The translations under genes and the position numbers were made by a program. Positions 24,225 through 33,625 of a stretch of 64,000 nt of DNA are shown piece by piece. The number at the start of each line of letters is the position of its first letter. The stretch's first letter is position 1. This stretch comes from Gemmiger formicilis (GTDB lineage Bacteria; Bacillota; Clostridia; Oscillospirales; Ruminococcaceae). Below the pieces are notes generated by a model that was given only the letters and a program-made list of their open reading frames with translations, had not been told where the DNA came from and did no database searches. Location of the stretch: assembly GCF_018784445.1 (NCBI RefSeq), contig NZ_WQOH01000052.1, forward strand, positions 166,136 to 230,135. Direction: 5' to 3'.

Positions 24225-24310
24225 GTAGGGGCCGGGCATGCCCGGCCCGGTCGTGTAAGGCAAGTGTGCACTTCCGGGAAAGTTGCGGGTCGGACATATC
24301 CGGCCCCTAC
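24225..24310. repeat. 86-bp GTAGGGG palindromic repeat (copy 1)
   Basis: Starts GTAGGGGCCGGGCATGCCC and ends GGCCCCTAC, with hairpin-forming ends around GGGCATGCCC and GGACATATCC. It matches the copy at 38864-38949 in reverse orientation over its whole length, and lies inside the ara operon. Confidence 0.88.
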
Positions 24311-24355
24311 CGAGTACTGCAGGCACTGGTTATTTAAAAGAAGGAGGAAACTTTT

Positions 24356-25840
24356 ATGTTGCATACCTATGAATTTTGGTTCGTCGTGGGCAGTCAGTTT
24401 TTGTACGGCCCTGAAGTCCTCGAGACCGTCGCCGCCCGCGCGGCAGAGATGGCCGATAAGCTGAACGCTTCCGGCAATCTGCCCTGCAAAATCGTCTACA
24501 AAGTTACCGCCAAGACCAACGCCGAAATCTCCGACGTGGTGCGCGAGGCCAACTACGACAAGCACTGCGCGGGCATCATCACCTGGTGCCACACCTTCAG
24601 CCCCAGCAAAATGTGGATCAACGGCTTTGCCAACCTGCAAAAGCCCTACTGCCACTTTGCCACCCAGTACAACCGCGAGATTCCCAATGAAGAGATTGAC
24701 ATGGACTTCATGAATCTGAACCAGGCCGCCCACGGCGACCGCGAGCACGGCTTTATCGCCGCCCGCCTGCGGATGCCCCGCAAGGTCATTGCGGGCTACT
24801 GGCAGGACGAGGACGTGCAGAAGCGCCTGGGCGATTGGATGCGTGCCGCCGTTGGCGTGGCGGTCTCGAGAGAATTGAAGGTCATGCGTTTCGGCGACAA
24901 TATGCGCGAGGTCGCTGTGACCGAGGGCGACAAGGTCGAAGTGCAGGCAAAGCTCGGCTGGCAGGTCAACACTTGGCCCGTGGGACAGCTGGTGGACACG
25001 ATGAACGCCGTGACCGATGCGGAAATTGACGCCCTGATGGATGAATACCGCGCCGCCTACGATTTTGCCAGCGAGGACACGGACTTTATCGAGACCGTGC
25101 GCTACCAGGCCCGCGAGGAAATCGCCATGAAGAAAATGCTGGACGCCGAAGGGTGCAAGGCATTTTCCAATACTTTCCAGGACTTGTACGGTATGCGCCA
25201 GCTGCCGGGCATCGCCAGCCAGCATCTGATGGCCCAAGGCTATGGCTACGGCGGCGAAGGGGACTGGAAAGTTGCCGCAATGACTGCTATAATAAAGGCA
25301 ATGGCCGAGGGCAAGACCGGCGGCACCGCCTTTATGGAGGATTACACCTACAACCTCGTGCCCGGGGCCATGTACAGCCTGGGTGCCCATATGCTGGAAG
25401 TCTGCCCGTCCGTGGCCGCCGCCAGGCCCCGCGTGGAGGTTCACCCCCTGGGCATCGGCGACCGTGAGCCGCCTGCCCGCCTGGTGTTTGAGGGCCACGA
25501 GGGTGACGCCATCGTCGTGAGCCTCATCGACATGGGCGGCCGCCTGCGGCTGATTTGCCAGGACATCCACTGCGTCAAGCCGATTCTGCCCATGCCCAAC
25601 CTGCCGGTGGCCCGCGTCATGTGGCAGGCTATGCCTGATCTGACCACCGGCCTGGAATGCTGGATCACGGCGGGCGGCGCACACCACACGACACTGACCT
25701 ACGATGTGACCGCCGACCAGATGAAGGACTGGGCCAACATGATGGGTATTGAATTTGTCCATATCACAAAAGATACCACGGTGGAAAGTCTGGAACAGCA
25801 GCTGTTCTTGAACGATTTAGCGTGGAAATTGAAAGGATAA
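24356..25840 (+). CDS. araA: L-arabinose isomerase
   Basis: 494 residues, the usual AraA length. It converts L-arabinose to L-ribulose with Mn2+ in the cytoplasm. Recognisable family stretches are FWFVVGSQFLYGPEVLE at the N-terminus, CAGIITWCHTFSPSKMWI, HFATQYNREIP, and the catalytic/metal region around GKTGGTAFMEDYTYNL with later EVHPLGIG and CITAGGAHHT-type segments. Strong site AAGGAGG. Cotranscribed with araD, whose start is 3 bases after the stop. Confidence 0.97.
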   Translation: MLHTYEFWFVVGSQFLYGPEVLETVAARAAEMADKLNASGNLPCKIVYKVTAKTNAEISDVVREANYDKHCAGIITWCHTFSPSKMWINGFANLQKPYCHFATQYNREIPNEEIDMDFMNLNQAAHGDREHGFIAARLRMPRKVIAGYWQDEDVQKRLGDWMRAAVGVAVSRELKVMRFGDNMREVAVTEGDKVEVQAKLGWQVNTWPVGQLVDTMNAVTDAEIDALMDEYRAAYDFASEDTDFIETVRYQAREEIAMKKMLDAEGCKAFSNTFQDLYGMRQLPGIASQHLMAQGYGYGGEGDWKVAAMTAIIKAMAEGKTGGTAFMEDYTYNLVPGAMYSLGAHMLEVCPSVAAARPRVEVHPLGIGDREPPARLVFEGHEGDAIVVSLIDMGGRLRLICQDIHCVKPILPMPNLPVARVMWQAMPDLTTGLECWITAGGAHHTTLTYDVTADQMKDWANMMGIEFVHITKDTTVESLEQQLFLNDLAWKLKG

Positions 25841-25843
25841 CCT

Positions 25844-26539
25844 ATGCTGGAAGCATTAAAGCAGCAAGTTTATGAAGCCAATATGGAACTGCCCCGTCGG
25901 AGGCTTGTGACCTACACCTGGGGGAATGTCTCGGGCATTGACCGGGAGCGCGGCCTGTTCGTCATCAAGCCCTCCGGCGTTGAATATGACGAGCTTACGT
26001 CGGAAATGCTCGTTGTCATGGACCTGGACGGCAACAAGGTCGAGGGCGATCTGAACCCCAGCAGCGACACGAAAACGCATTTGGAACTGTACAAAGCTTT
26101 CCCGCAGCTGGGCGGCATCGTACACACCCATTCCACCCACGCGGTGGCCTTTGCCCAGGCGCGGCGCGACCTGCCCGCCTTTGGCACGACCCATGCTGAC
26201 TACTTTTACGGCCCGGTGCCCTGCACGCGGGAGCTGACGCCGGAGGAAATCGACGAGGACTACGAGAAGAACACCGGCAAGGTCATCATCGAGACGTTTA
26301 CAGAACGCGGCATCGACCCGGTACACGTGCCCGGCGTGCTCTGCGCCAGCCATGGGCCGTTCACCTGGGGCAAGGATGCGGCCCAGGCCGTCTATCACGC
26401 GGTTGTGCTGGAAGAAGTGGCAAAGATGGCGATCCTGACCCTGACCATCGACCCCAACGCCCATCCCGCACCGCAGCACGTGTTGGACAAGCATTTTATG
26501 CGCAAGCATGGACCAAATGCCTATTATGGGCAGAAATAA
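25844..26539 (+). CDS. araD: L-ribulose-5-phosphate 4-epimerase
   Basis: 231 residues of the class II aldolase/AraD fold. It converts L-ribulose 5-phosphate to D-xylulose 5-phosphate, feeding the pentose phosphate pathway. Zinc-ligand histidines are visible in [15 protein letters not shown] (about residues 91-105), with the partner His late in the protein. [13 protein letters not shown] and [11 protein letters not shown] are family landmarks. It begins 3 bases after araA, so coupling is likely. Confidence 0.96.
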   Translation: MLEALKQQVYEANMELPRRRLVTYTWGNVSGIDRERGLFVIKPSGVEYDELTSEMLVVMDLDGNKVEGDLNPSSDTKTHLELYKAFPQLGGIVHTHSTHAVAFAQARRDLPAFGTTHADYFYGPVPCTRELTPEEIDEDYEKNTGKVIIETFTERGIDPVHVPGVLCASHGPFTWGKDAAQAVYHAVVLEEVAKMAILTLTIDPNAHPAPQHVLDKHFMRKHGPNAYYGQK

Positions 26540-26552
26540 GGAGGTTCGTCTT

Positions 26553-27212
26553 ATGAAATTCTACATTGATACCGCCAATGTGGACGAGATTCGCAAGGCC
26601 AACGACATGGGCATTATCGCCGGTGTCACCACCAACCCGAGCCTGATTGCCAAGGAGGGCCGCGACTACGCCGAGACGCTGAAGGAGATCGCCACCATCG
26701 TGGACGGCCCCATCTCCGGCGAGGTCAAGGCTACCACCACCGACGCCGAAGGCATGATCGCCGAGGGCCGCGCCATCTACGCGCTGGACCCGAAGCACAT
26801 GGTGGTAAAAATCCCCCTGACTGCCGAGGGGTTAAAGGCCATCAAGGTGCTGTCCGCCGAGGGCATCCCCACCAACTGCACGCTGATTTTCAGTGCCAAC
26901 CAGGCATTGCTGGCCGCCCGCGCGGGGGCAGCTTACGTCAGCCCCTTCCTGGGTCGTCTTGACGATATCGGCCAGCCGGGCATCGAACTGGTCGAGACGA
27001 TCCACGATATGTTCCTCAACTATCCCGATATCGAGACCCAGATCATTGCCGCCAGCGTGCGCAACCCCATCCATGTGACGGACTGCGCCCTGGCCGGGGC
27101 GGACATTGCCACGGTGCCCTACAAAGTTATCGAGCAGATGCTCCACCACCCGCTGACGGATGCCGGCATTGAGAAGTTCCAGGCCGACTACACCAAGGTG
27201 TTCGGCGCGTAA
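26553..27212 (+). CDS. fsa: Transaldolase-like fructose-6-phosphate aldolase
   Basis: 219 residues of the short transaldolase (TalC/Fsa) family. [16 protein letters not shown] and [13 protein letters not shown] mark the start, and the Schiff-base lysine is in [11 protein letters not shown] (Lys86). It moves or cleaves a three-carbon dihydroxyacetone unit. Whether it acts as transaldolase or as true F6P aldolase cannot be read from the sequence. Placement at the end of the ara operon fits recycling of xylulose 5-phosphate through the pentose pathway, so transaldolase is the more useful role. The start follows AAGGAGG; terminator downstream. Confidence 0.88.
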   Translation: MKFYIDTANVDEIRKANDMGIIAGVTTNPSLIAKEGRDYAETLKEIATIVDGPISGEVKATTTDAEGMIAEGRAIYALDPKHMVVKIPLTAEGLKAIKVLSAEGIPTNCTLIFSANQALLAARAGAAYVSPFLGRLDDIGQPGIELVETIHDMFLNYPDIETQIIAASVRNPIHVTDCALAGADIATVPYKVIEQMLHHPLTDAGIEKFQADYTKVFGA

Positions 27213-27229
27213 AACACGCTGCCTTCTCC

Positions 27230-27267
27230 GCGCTCTGTGCCATTGTTCGGCACAGGGCGCTTTTCTT
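27230..27267 (+). terminator. Terminator of the ara operon
   Basis: GCGCTCTGTGCC pairs with GGCACAGGGCGC (one mismatch), short loop, then TTTTCTTT. Confidence 0.85.
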
Positions 27268-27277
27268 TGTGCGACGC

Positions 27278-27306
27278 TTGACGAATCCGCGCTGGTACGA
27301 TATACT
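27278..27306 (+). promoter_or_regulatory. Promoter of the ABC exporter operon
   Basis: TTGACG (27278-27283), exactly 17 bases, TATACT (27301-27306), about 50 bases before the GTG start. Confidence 0.8.
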
Positions 27307-27358
27307 AAATATTTACGGCTCTGGCCGCAATGTGTGTATAAAAGGAGGGAGAACCGCC

Positions 27359-29143
27359 GTGATTTTCGGCAAGTATATCAACCGCTACTACCTCAAGCAC
27401 GCGCCTGTACTGCTTTTGGGTATTCTGTCGCTGCTGACGGTGGATTATATCCAGCTTCTCATCCCGGAGCTGTACCGGCTGGTCATCAACGGTGTAAACC
27501 TGGGGCAGGTGGTGGTGGACGGCCAGACGATGGCCTTCACCAAAGAAGTGCTGTTCCAACACATCTGCCTGCCCATGATCTACATTGTGGTGCTCATGGT
27601 CATCGGGCGTTTTCTGTGGCGCGTTTGTTTCTTCGGCTCGGCGGTCCGGGTGGCGGCCGACCTGCGGGAGCAGATGTTTGACCACAGCCGCCAGCTGTCC
27701 CAGCAGTATTACCAGGTCAACAAAGTGGGCAACCTGATGAGCCTGTATACCAACGACCTGGACACCATCCAAGAGTGCTTCGGCGACGGCATCCTCATGT
27801 TCTTTGATGCGTCGGTGCTGGGCATTCTGGCGCTGGTCAAAATGTGGCGCATGGACATCAAACTCACGCTGCTGGCCCTGATCCCGGCGGCGGTCATGTT
27901 CGCCATTGGCACCGTGATGAGCCAGGTCATGACCAAGCGTTGGGAGGAACGCCAGCAGGCATTTTCCGACCTATCGGACTTTGCGCAGGAAAATTTCTCC
28001 GGCATTGCGGTCATCAAGGCGTTTGTCAAAGAGCTGAAAGAGCTGATGGCGTTCCGCAAGTTAAACAAGGAAAACGAGGAAATCAACGTTACCTATACAA
28101 AAATTGCCACACTGTTGGAGGTCCTCGTCACCCTGTTTGTTGAATCGGTCATCTGCGTTATCCTCGGTTACGGCGGCTGGCTCGTCTACCGGGGCCAGTT
28201 CAACGCGGGCCAGTTGGTGGAGTACATCGGCTACTTTGAGGCCATCGTCTGGCCCATCATGGCGATTTCGATGCTGATTGAAAAGACCGCCCGCGGCAAA
28301 GCGTCGCTGAACCGCATTACCGAGCTGCTGGACGCGCCCATCGATGTGGCCGACCGTGACGGCGTGGCCGATTTGAAAAATCCCCGCGGCGGCATCGAGT
28401 TCCGCCATCTGAACTTCCGCTACCCGGACGGCGAGTACGATGTTTTGAAGGATATTTCCTTTACCATCGCACCAGGGGAGAGCGTCGGTATCGTGGGCAA
28501 GACCGGCGCGGGCAAAACCGCGCTGGTAGATCTGCTGCTGCGCACCTACAATGTGCCCGACGGCACGCTGTTTGTGGATGGGCAGGACGTGAACACCGTG
28601 TCCATCCATTCGGTGCGCAACGCCTGCGCCTATGTGCCGCAGGATAACTTCCTGTTCTCGGACACGATTGCCCACAACATCGGCTTCGGCGTGGACGACG
28701 CCAGCCGGGAGGACATTGACCGCGCCGCCGCGCTGGCCGATGTGCGGGACAACATCGTGGACTTTAAAGATGGCTACGAAACCGTCCTCGGCGAGCGCGG
28801 CGTGACCGTTTCCGGCGGGCAGAAGCAGCGCATTTCGATTGCCCGGGCACTGCTGAAAAACGCGCCGATTTTGATTCTGGACGACTCGGTCTCGGCAGTC
28901 GATACCCGCACCGAGCGCATCATCCTCGACAACCTGAAAACGAGCCGCGCGGGCAAGACCACCCTGCTGATTGCCCACCGTATTTCCACGGTGGAGCAGC
29001 TGGACAAAATCATCTTTATCGAGGACGGCAGGGTGGAGGCCGTAGGCCCGCACGACGAATTGTACCGTACCTGCAACGAATACCGCCGCATGGTAGACCT
29101 GCAAAAGCTGGAAGATGAAGTGGGAGGTGACGGCAATGACTAA
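27359..29143 (+). CDS. ABC exporter subunit with degenerate catalytic site
   Basis: 594 residues: six transmembrane helices (about 1-310) fused to an ATPase domain, the layout of bacterial multidrug/lipid exporters. Walker A is GKTGAGKTA (near residue 380) and the signature is VSGGQKQR. Walker B reads ILILDDSVSAVD, with Asp in place of the catalytic Glu. That substitution marks the inactive-site partner of heterodimeric exporters such as BmrC or TM287. The start is GTG after AAAGGAGGG. The stop overlaps the next gene by 8 bases, supporting a fixed pair. Cargo unknown. Confidence 0.92.
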   Translation: MIFGKYINRYYLKHAPVLLLGILSLLTVDYIQLLIPELYRLVINGVNLGQVVVDGQTMAFTKEVLFQHICLPMIYIVVLMVIGRFLWRVCFFGSAVRVAADLREQMFDHSRQLSQQYYQVNKVGNLMSLYTNDLDTIQECFGDGILMFFDASVLGILALVKMWRMDIKLTLLALIPAAVMFAIGTVMSQVMTKRWEERQQAFSDLSDFAQENFSGIAVIKAFVKELKELMAFRKLNKENEEINVTYTKIATLLEVLVTLFVESVICVILGYGGWLVYRGQFNAGQLVEYIGYFEAIVWPIMAISMLIEKTARGKASLNRITELLDAPIDVADRDGVADLKNPRGGIEFRHLNFRYPDGEYDVLKDISFTIAPGESVGIVGKTGAGKTALVDLLLRTYNVPDGTLFVDGQDVNTVSIHSVRNACAYVPQDNFLFSDTIAHNIGFGVDDASREDIDRAAALADVRDNIVDFKDGYETVLGERGVTVSGGQKQRISIARALLKNAPILILDDSVSAVDTRTERIILDNLKTSRAGKTTLLIAHRISTVEQLDKIIFIEDGRVEAVGPHDELYRTCNEYRRMVDLQKLEDEVGGDGND

Positions 29144-31019
29144 CCTGAATCCGCTGCTTCTCGTCGGGGGCGTCATCGGCACGGTCACGGCCATTTTGAT
29201 TTTCGCCTATGCCCTTGTCAAGGACAAAAAGGAGACGATGGGCTTTGAGCGCACGATGAAGGACAGCGAAATCCTGCGCCGCCTGGCCGGGTACGCCAAG
29301 CCTTACTGGGCGAAATTTGTCATTGTGCTGTTCCTGATGCTGTTCTCGATTGCCTACGACATTATCTCGCCCCTCATCGTCGGTGCGCTGGAAGAACTGG
29401 TGGCCGGGGAGTTTGCGCTGCCGCGCCTCTTTGCGGGCGTGGCCGTCTATGCGGGCGTGCTGGTGTTTTCGATGGCAAGCACCTACTTCCAGGCCGTCAT
29501 TTTGCAGCGCGTCGGCCAGCGCATTATCTCCGACCTGCGCGAAGATCTGTTCACCCACATTGAGTCGCTGGCCCACGAGCAGCTGAACGAAATCCCGGTC
29601 GGCAAGCTCGTCACCCGCGTGACCAACGACACGAACGCTATCTCGATGATGTTCACGAACCTGCTGGTCACGCTGGCCAAGAACATCTTCGTCATCCTCG
29701 GCATTCTCATCGCCATGCTGTCCCTCAACTATGAGCTGACGCTGATGGTGCTGTGCTTTGTGCCGTTCATCGTGATTTTCACGGTGATTTTCCGCAAATT
29801 CTCCCGCCGCGCCTACCGCAAGGTCAAGGACGCGACGACGGATATCAACACCTACCTGTCGGAGAATCTTTCCGGCATCAAGGTCACGCAGATTTTCGGC
29901 CGCGAGGATGAAAAAATGGCGGAGTTCCGCGAGAAAAGCCAGCGGCTTGCCAAGGCCAACCAGGAGCAGATTTTTGTTTTCGGCGTGTTCCGGCCGCTGG
30001 TGTATATGCTGTACATCTGCTCGATCCTGTGTCTGTTTTACCTGGGCGGCATGGGCCACCTGACCGGCGCGGCGTTTTTGGGGCAGACAATTTCCGGCGG
30101 CACTATCGTTACCTTTTATATGTATATCTCCAAGTTCTTCACCCCCATCCAGAATCTGGCCGAGCAGTTCAACTGGCTGCAATCGGCGCTGGCCTCGTCG
30201 GAGAAGGTGTTCTCTATCATGGACATTCAGCCCAAGATGGTGGACGCACCCGACGCCGTTGAGCTGGACGAGGTGAGGGGCGACATTGAGTTCCGCGACG
30301 TCTGGTTCAGCTACATCCCCGGCGAGTGGGTCTTGCAGGGCGTGTCGTTCCATGTGAGCCCCCGGGAGACAGTGGCCTTTGTCGGCTCCACTGGCTCGGG
30401 CAAGAGCACGATTTTGTCGCTGATCTGCCGCAACTATGAGTTCCAGAAGGGCGAGATTTTAATTGACGGCATCGACATCCGCAAAATCAAAATTTCGTCG
30501 CTGCGCCGCCACTTCGGCCAGATGCTGCAGGATGTGTTCCTCTTCTCGGGCACGATCCGCAGCAATATCGTCCTGCGGGAAGAAGGCATTCCCGACGAGG
30601 AGATCATGCAGGTCTGCCGTTATGTCAACGCCGATAAGTTCATTGACAAGCTGGATCACGGCCTCGACGAGGAGGTCCGCGAGCGCGGCAACAATTTCTC
30701 GGCTGGTCAGCGGCAGCTGCTGAGCTTTGCGCGGACCATCATCCACAAACCCAGCGTCATGATATTGGACGAAGCCACGGCGAATATCGACACCGAGACC
30801 GAGCTGTTGATTCAGGATAGCTTGGAAAAAATGCGTTCTGTCGGCACGATGCTGATCGTGGCGCACCGGCTTTCCACCATCCAGCACGCGGACAATATCA
30901 TTGTATTGTCCCACGGCAAGATTCTGGAGCAGGGCAGCCACCAGGCGCTGCTGGCAAAGCATGGGCGGTATTACCAGCTGTATACGCTGCAATATCATAA
31001 GGAGCAAATGAAGGGGTAA
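29136..31019 (+). CDS. ABC exporter subunit with canonical catalytic site
   Basis: 627 residues: an extra N-terminal hydrophobic segment (NPLLLVGGVIGTVTAILIFA), a six-helix membrane domain and an ATPase. Walker A GSTGSGKST (about 418), signature FSAGQRQL, and Walker B VMILDEATANID with the catalytic Glu intact (about 540-551). It should form a heterodimer with the upstream subunit, where only one of the two ATP sites is fully competent. ATG follows GGGAGGTGA inside the end of the first gene. Codon use is like its neighbours. Confidence 0.92.
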   Translation: MTNLNPLLLVGGVIGTVTAILIFAYALVKDKKETMGFERTMKDSEILRRLAGYAKPYWAKFVIVLFLMLFSIAYDIISPLIVGALEELVAGEFALPRLFAGVAVYAGVLVFSMASTYFQAVILQRVGQRIISDLREDLFTHIESLAHEQLNEIPVGKLVTRVTNDTNAISMMFTNLLVTLAKNIFVILGILIAMLSLNYELTLMVLCFVPFIVIFTVIFRKFSRRAYRKVKDATTDINTYLSENLSGIKVTQIFGREDEKMAEFREKSQRLAKANQEQIFVFGVFRPLVYMLYICSILCLFYLGGMGHLTGAAFLGQTISGGTIVTFYMYISKFFTPIQNLAEQFNWLQSALASSEKVFSIMDIQPKMVDAPDAVELDEVRGDIEFRDVWFSYIPGEWVLQGVSFHVSPRETVAFVGSTGSGKSTILSLICRNYEFQKGEILIDGIDIRKIKISSLRRHFGQMLQDVFLFSGTIRSNIVLREEGIPDEEIMQVCRYVNADKFIDKLDHGLDEEVRERGNNFSAGQRQLLSFARTIIHKPSVMILDEATANIDTETELLIQDSLEKMRSVGTMLIVAHRLSTIQHADNIIVLSHGKILEQGSHQALLAKHGRYYQLYTLQYHKEQMKG

Positions 31020-31024
31020 GCAGT

Positions 31025-31159
31025 AAAGCCCCCGCCTTTGCCTTGAGCTGGTGGCTGAGTGGGTTAAGCTGCGACGCCATGCACGGCGTCGGCAATTTTG
31101 CCATCATGCTGGTGCTGTACCGCCCGCTGCGGAAAGCGCTGAGGGCGGCGAAAAGGCAG
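31025..31159 (+). pseudogene. Remnant of an ECF transporter S-component C-terminus
   Basis: Translating from 31025 gives about 45 uninterrupted residues including WWLSGLSCDAMHGVGNF and MLVLYRPLRKALR. This resembles the end of ECF-type substrate-binding membrane proteins (the xDxxHGxGNF loop and a last helix ending in PLRK). There is no start codon, ribosome site or upstream part; it begins right after the ABC gene stop and runs into a repeat. I read it as the leftover 3' end of a deleted gene. Confidence 0.4.
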
Positions 31160-31177
31160 GTTGGGTGGCAGCTCTTT

Positions 31178-31320
31178 GCCTTCCCCCTTGGGGGAAGGTG
31201 GCCCCGCAGGGCCGGATGAGGGGCGCGTGTGCCACAGTAACCCTTGAAGAGGCAATAGCGGTAAGTCGCCCTTCATCAGTCCGCGCTGCGGACAGCTTCC
31301 CCAAAGGGGAAGCCTTTTTT
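31178..31320. repeat. Repeat family B (CTTCCCC hairpin pair), also terminator-like
   Basis: Begins GCCTTCCCCCTTGGGGGAAGG and ends GCTTCCCCAAAGGGGAAGC plus a T run, with GGATGAGGGGC and CTTCATCAGTCCGC inside. The same arrangement recurs at 36930-37080. The last hairpin and T run could end the exporter transcript. The gap 31020-31391 otherwise holds the S-component remnant and the ruvC promoter. Confidence 0.75.
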
Positions 31321-31332
31321 ATTTGCAGGCAG

Positions 31333-31361
31333 TGGACGTACCCCCGATTTTATGCTATACT
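31333..31361 (+). promoter_or_regulatory. Promoter of ruvCAB
   Basis: TGGACG (31333-31338), 17 bases, TATACT (31356-31361) with an extended TGC just before it. Confidence 0.65.
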
Positions 31362-31391
31362 ATATCAGTTATAGTGGGGAGGTATAGGACC

Positions 31392-31889
31392 ATGCGCGTT
31401 TTAGGCATCGACCCTGGGTATGCTATTGTGGGCTGGGGCGTTGTGGAATACATCGGCAACCGCTTTGCCCCCATCGGGTACGGCGCGGTCATCACCGAAA
31501 AAGACACGCCCTTTGAACAGCGGCTCGTCGAAATTTACGAGGGTGTGCTGGATATCTGCAAGCGCTACCAGCCCGAAGCCCTCTCTATCGAAAAGCTGTA
31601 CTACCAGCACAACCAGACAACCGTCATCGGCGTGGCTGAGGCCCGCGGCGTCATTCTGCTGGCGGCTGCCCAGTGCGGCGTGCCGATCTATGAGTACACC
31701 CCCATGCAGGTCAAGCAGGCTATCACCGGGTATGGCAAGGCTGTGAAAAAGCAGATTCAGGAAATGACCCGCATGATGCTCCATCTGGAAACCATCCCCA
31801 AGCCCGACGACACCGCCGACGCCCTGGGCATGGCGATTGCCCACTGCCATTGCAGCCGCAGCCGCCTGATGGGCACACCTGTGCGGTAA
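31392..31889 (+). CDS. ruvC: Holliday junction resolvase RuvC
   Basis: 165 residues. RuvC cuts Holliday junctions symmetrically in recombination repair. Its four acidic catalytic residues are visible: Asp in MRVLGIDPG (residue 7), Glu in LSIEKLYY, and the Asp pair in KPDDTADALGMA. It is a normal length for Clostridia. The ribosome site is GGGGAGG. It heads a ruvC-ruvA-ruvB operon. Confidence 0.97.
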   Translation: MRVLGIDPGYAIVGWGVVEYIGNRFAPIGYGAVITEKDTPFEQRLVEIYEGVLDICKRYQPEALSIEKLYYQHNQTTVIGVAEARGVILLAAAQCGVPIYEYTPMQVKQAITGYGKAVKKQIQEMTRMMLHLETIPKPDDTADALGMAIAHCHCSRSRLMGTPVR

Positions 31890-31919
31890 CAAATTCCCCC
31901 TATAAAAGAAGGATCAACC

Positions 31920-32519
31920 ATGATTTACTGTCTGACTGGAAAAATCATTAAAAAATCGCTGGATTCCGTCGTCATAAGCTGCGCCGGGGTCGGCTATTTT
32001 GTCCAGATACCCGCCACCACCGGCGAAGCCCTGCCCTCCGCCGGGCAGGAGGGCACCGTTTACACCATCATGAACGTGACCGAGAATGACGTCTCGCTTT
32101 ACGGCTTTGCCACCGAGGAACAGCGCGACTGCTTCAAGATGCTGACCGGCGTCACCGGCGTCGGCCCCAAGGCCGGGCTGTCGATTTTGTCCATCATGAC
32201 GCCGGAAAAAGTTGCCCTCGCGGCGTCCAGCGGCGACCACAAGGCCTTCACCAAGGCGTCCGGCGTCGGGCCGAAGCTGGCCCAGCGCATCGCCCTGGAG
32301 CTGAAAGACAAGGTTGGCAAGGGGCTGGCTGCCGGTACCGGCTTCTCCGGCAATATTGCGACCCCCGCGCCCTCCAGCGCCCCGGCCCAGGCCGTGGCCG
32401 CCCTCGTCAGCCTGGGCTACTCGGCCAGCGACGCCGCTGCCGCTGTGGCCCGCGTGGACGAAACGCTCTCCGTGCAGGAGATCATCACCATTGCGCTGCG
32501 CAGCCTGTCGCGCGTGTAA
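31920..32519 (+). CDS. ruvA: Holliday junction branch migration protein RuvA
   Basis: 199 residues. RuvA binds four-way junctions as a tetramer and loads RuvB. The N-terminal OB fold (MIYCLTGKIIKK to about 62), two helix-hairpin-helix motifs (TGVTGVGPKAGLSIL and ASGVGPKLAQRIALELK) and a C-terminal RuvB-contacting three-helix domain after an Ala/Pro linker are all present. The start follows AGAAGGATC. Confidence 0.97.
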   Translation: MIYCLTGKIIKKSLDSVVISCAGVGYFVQIPATTGEALPSAGQEGTVYTIMNVTENDVSLYGFATEEQRDCFKMLTGVTGVGPKAGLSILSIMTPEKVALAASSGDHKAFTKASGVGPKLAQRIALELKDKVGKGLAAGTGFSGNIATPAPSSAPAQAVAALVSLGYSASDAAAAVARVDETLSVQEIITIALRSLSRV

Positions 32520-32537
32520 CAGAAGGGGAGTGCCGAA

Positions 32538-33593
32538 TTGAACCAGGAATATACCGTTGACCCCAGCCGCCTCGTCAGCCCCGATATGAGCGCCGCCGAC
32601 GCCGAGGAAATCAGCCTGCGCCCGAAAACGTTGGACGATTACGTCGGCCAGGAGAAGGCCAAGGGCAACCTGAAAGTCTACCTGCGGGCGGCGCAGCAGC
32701 GCGGCGAGCCGATGGACCACATCCTGCTCTACGGCCCGCCGGGTCTGGGCAAAACCACGCTGGCCGGCATCGTGGCACAGGAGATGGGCGTGCAGATCCG
32801 CATTACCTCCGGCCCCGCCATCGAGAAGCCCGGCGACCTGGCAGCCCTGCTGACGAACCTGCAGGAGGGCGACATTCTCTTCATCGACGAGATTCACCGC
32901 CTGTCCCGCCAGGTTGAGGAAGTTTTGTACCCGGCGCTGGAAGATTTCGCGCTGGATATCATGATTGGCAAAGGCCCGAGCGCACAAAGCATCCGTATCA
33001 ACCTGCCGCGCTTTACGCTGGTGGGTGCCACGACCCGCGCGGGCCAGCTGACAGGGCCCTTGCGTGACCGCTTCGGCATCCTGCTCAAGCTCGAGCTGTA
33101 CAGCCCGAAGGAGCTTGGCCGTATCATCATGCGCAGCGCCGGCATCCTGGGCGTGCCCATCACCGAGGAAGGCGCACTGGAACTGGCCCGCTGCGCCCGC
33201 GGCACGCCGCGCATCGCCAACCGCATGCTCAAGCGTGCCCGCGACTTTGCCACCGTGCAGGGCGACGGCACCATCGACTGGGAGACCGCCATCGCCGCCC
33301 GCAAATGGATGGACATTGACGAGTTGGGCCTGGACGAGCTGGACCGCAGCCTGCTCCGCGCCATCATCGAAATGTACAACGGCGGACCGGTTGGCCTGGA
33401 TACCCTGGCCGCCGTGCTGGGCGAGGAGAGCGTCACGCTCTACGATGTCTGCGAGCCCTACCTGATGCAGATGGGCATGCTGACCCGCACCCCGCGCGGC
33501 CGCTGCGTGACCCGCCTTGCCTACGAGCACCTGCACATGGCCGTGCCCAAGCGCTTCGACGAAGAGGACAGCGGCCAGACGAGTATGTTTTAA
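32538..33593 (+). CDS. ruvB: Holliday junction ATP-dependent helicase RuvB
   Basis: 351 residues. RuvB is the AAA+ motor that drives branch migration with RuvA. Walker [10 protein letters not shown] (about residue 69), Walker [16 protein letters not shown], sensor segment [18 protein letters not shown] and the C-terminal winged helix with RTPRGR are intact. I use the TTG start because AAGGGGAG lies directly upstream; the next ATG is 16 codons in and has no site. Confidence 0.97.
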   Translation: MNQEYTVDPSRLVSPDMSAADAEEISLRPKTLDDYVGQEKAKGNLKVYLRAAQQRGEPMDHILLYGPPGLGKTTLAGIVAQEMGVQIRITSGPAIEKPGDLAALLTNLQEGDILFIDEIHRLSRQVEEVLYPALEDFALDIMIGKGPSAQSIRINLPRFTLVGATTRAGQLTGPLRDRFGILLKLELYSPKELGRIIMRSAGILGVPITEEGALELARCARGTPRIANRMLKRARDFATVQGDGTIDWETAIAARKWMDIDELGLDELDRSLLRAIIEMYNGGPVGLDTLAAVLGEESVTLYDVCEPYLMQMGMLTRTPRGRCVTRLAYEHLHMAVPKRFDEEDSGQTSMF

Positions 33594-33625
33594 AGGTTCT
33601 AAAATCAAGAAGGGAAGTGGACACC

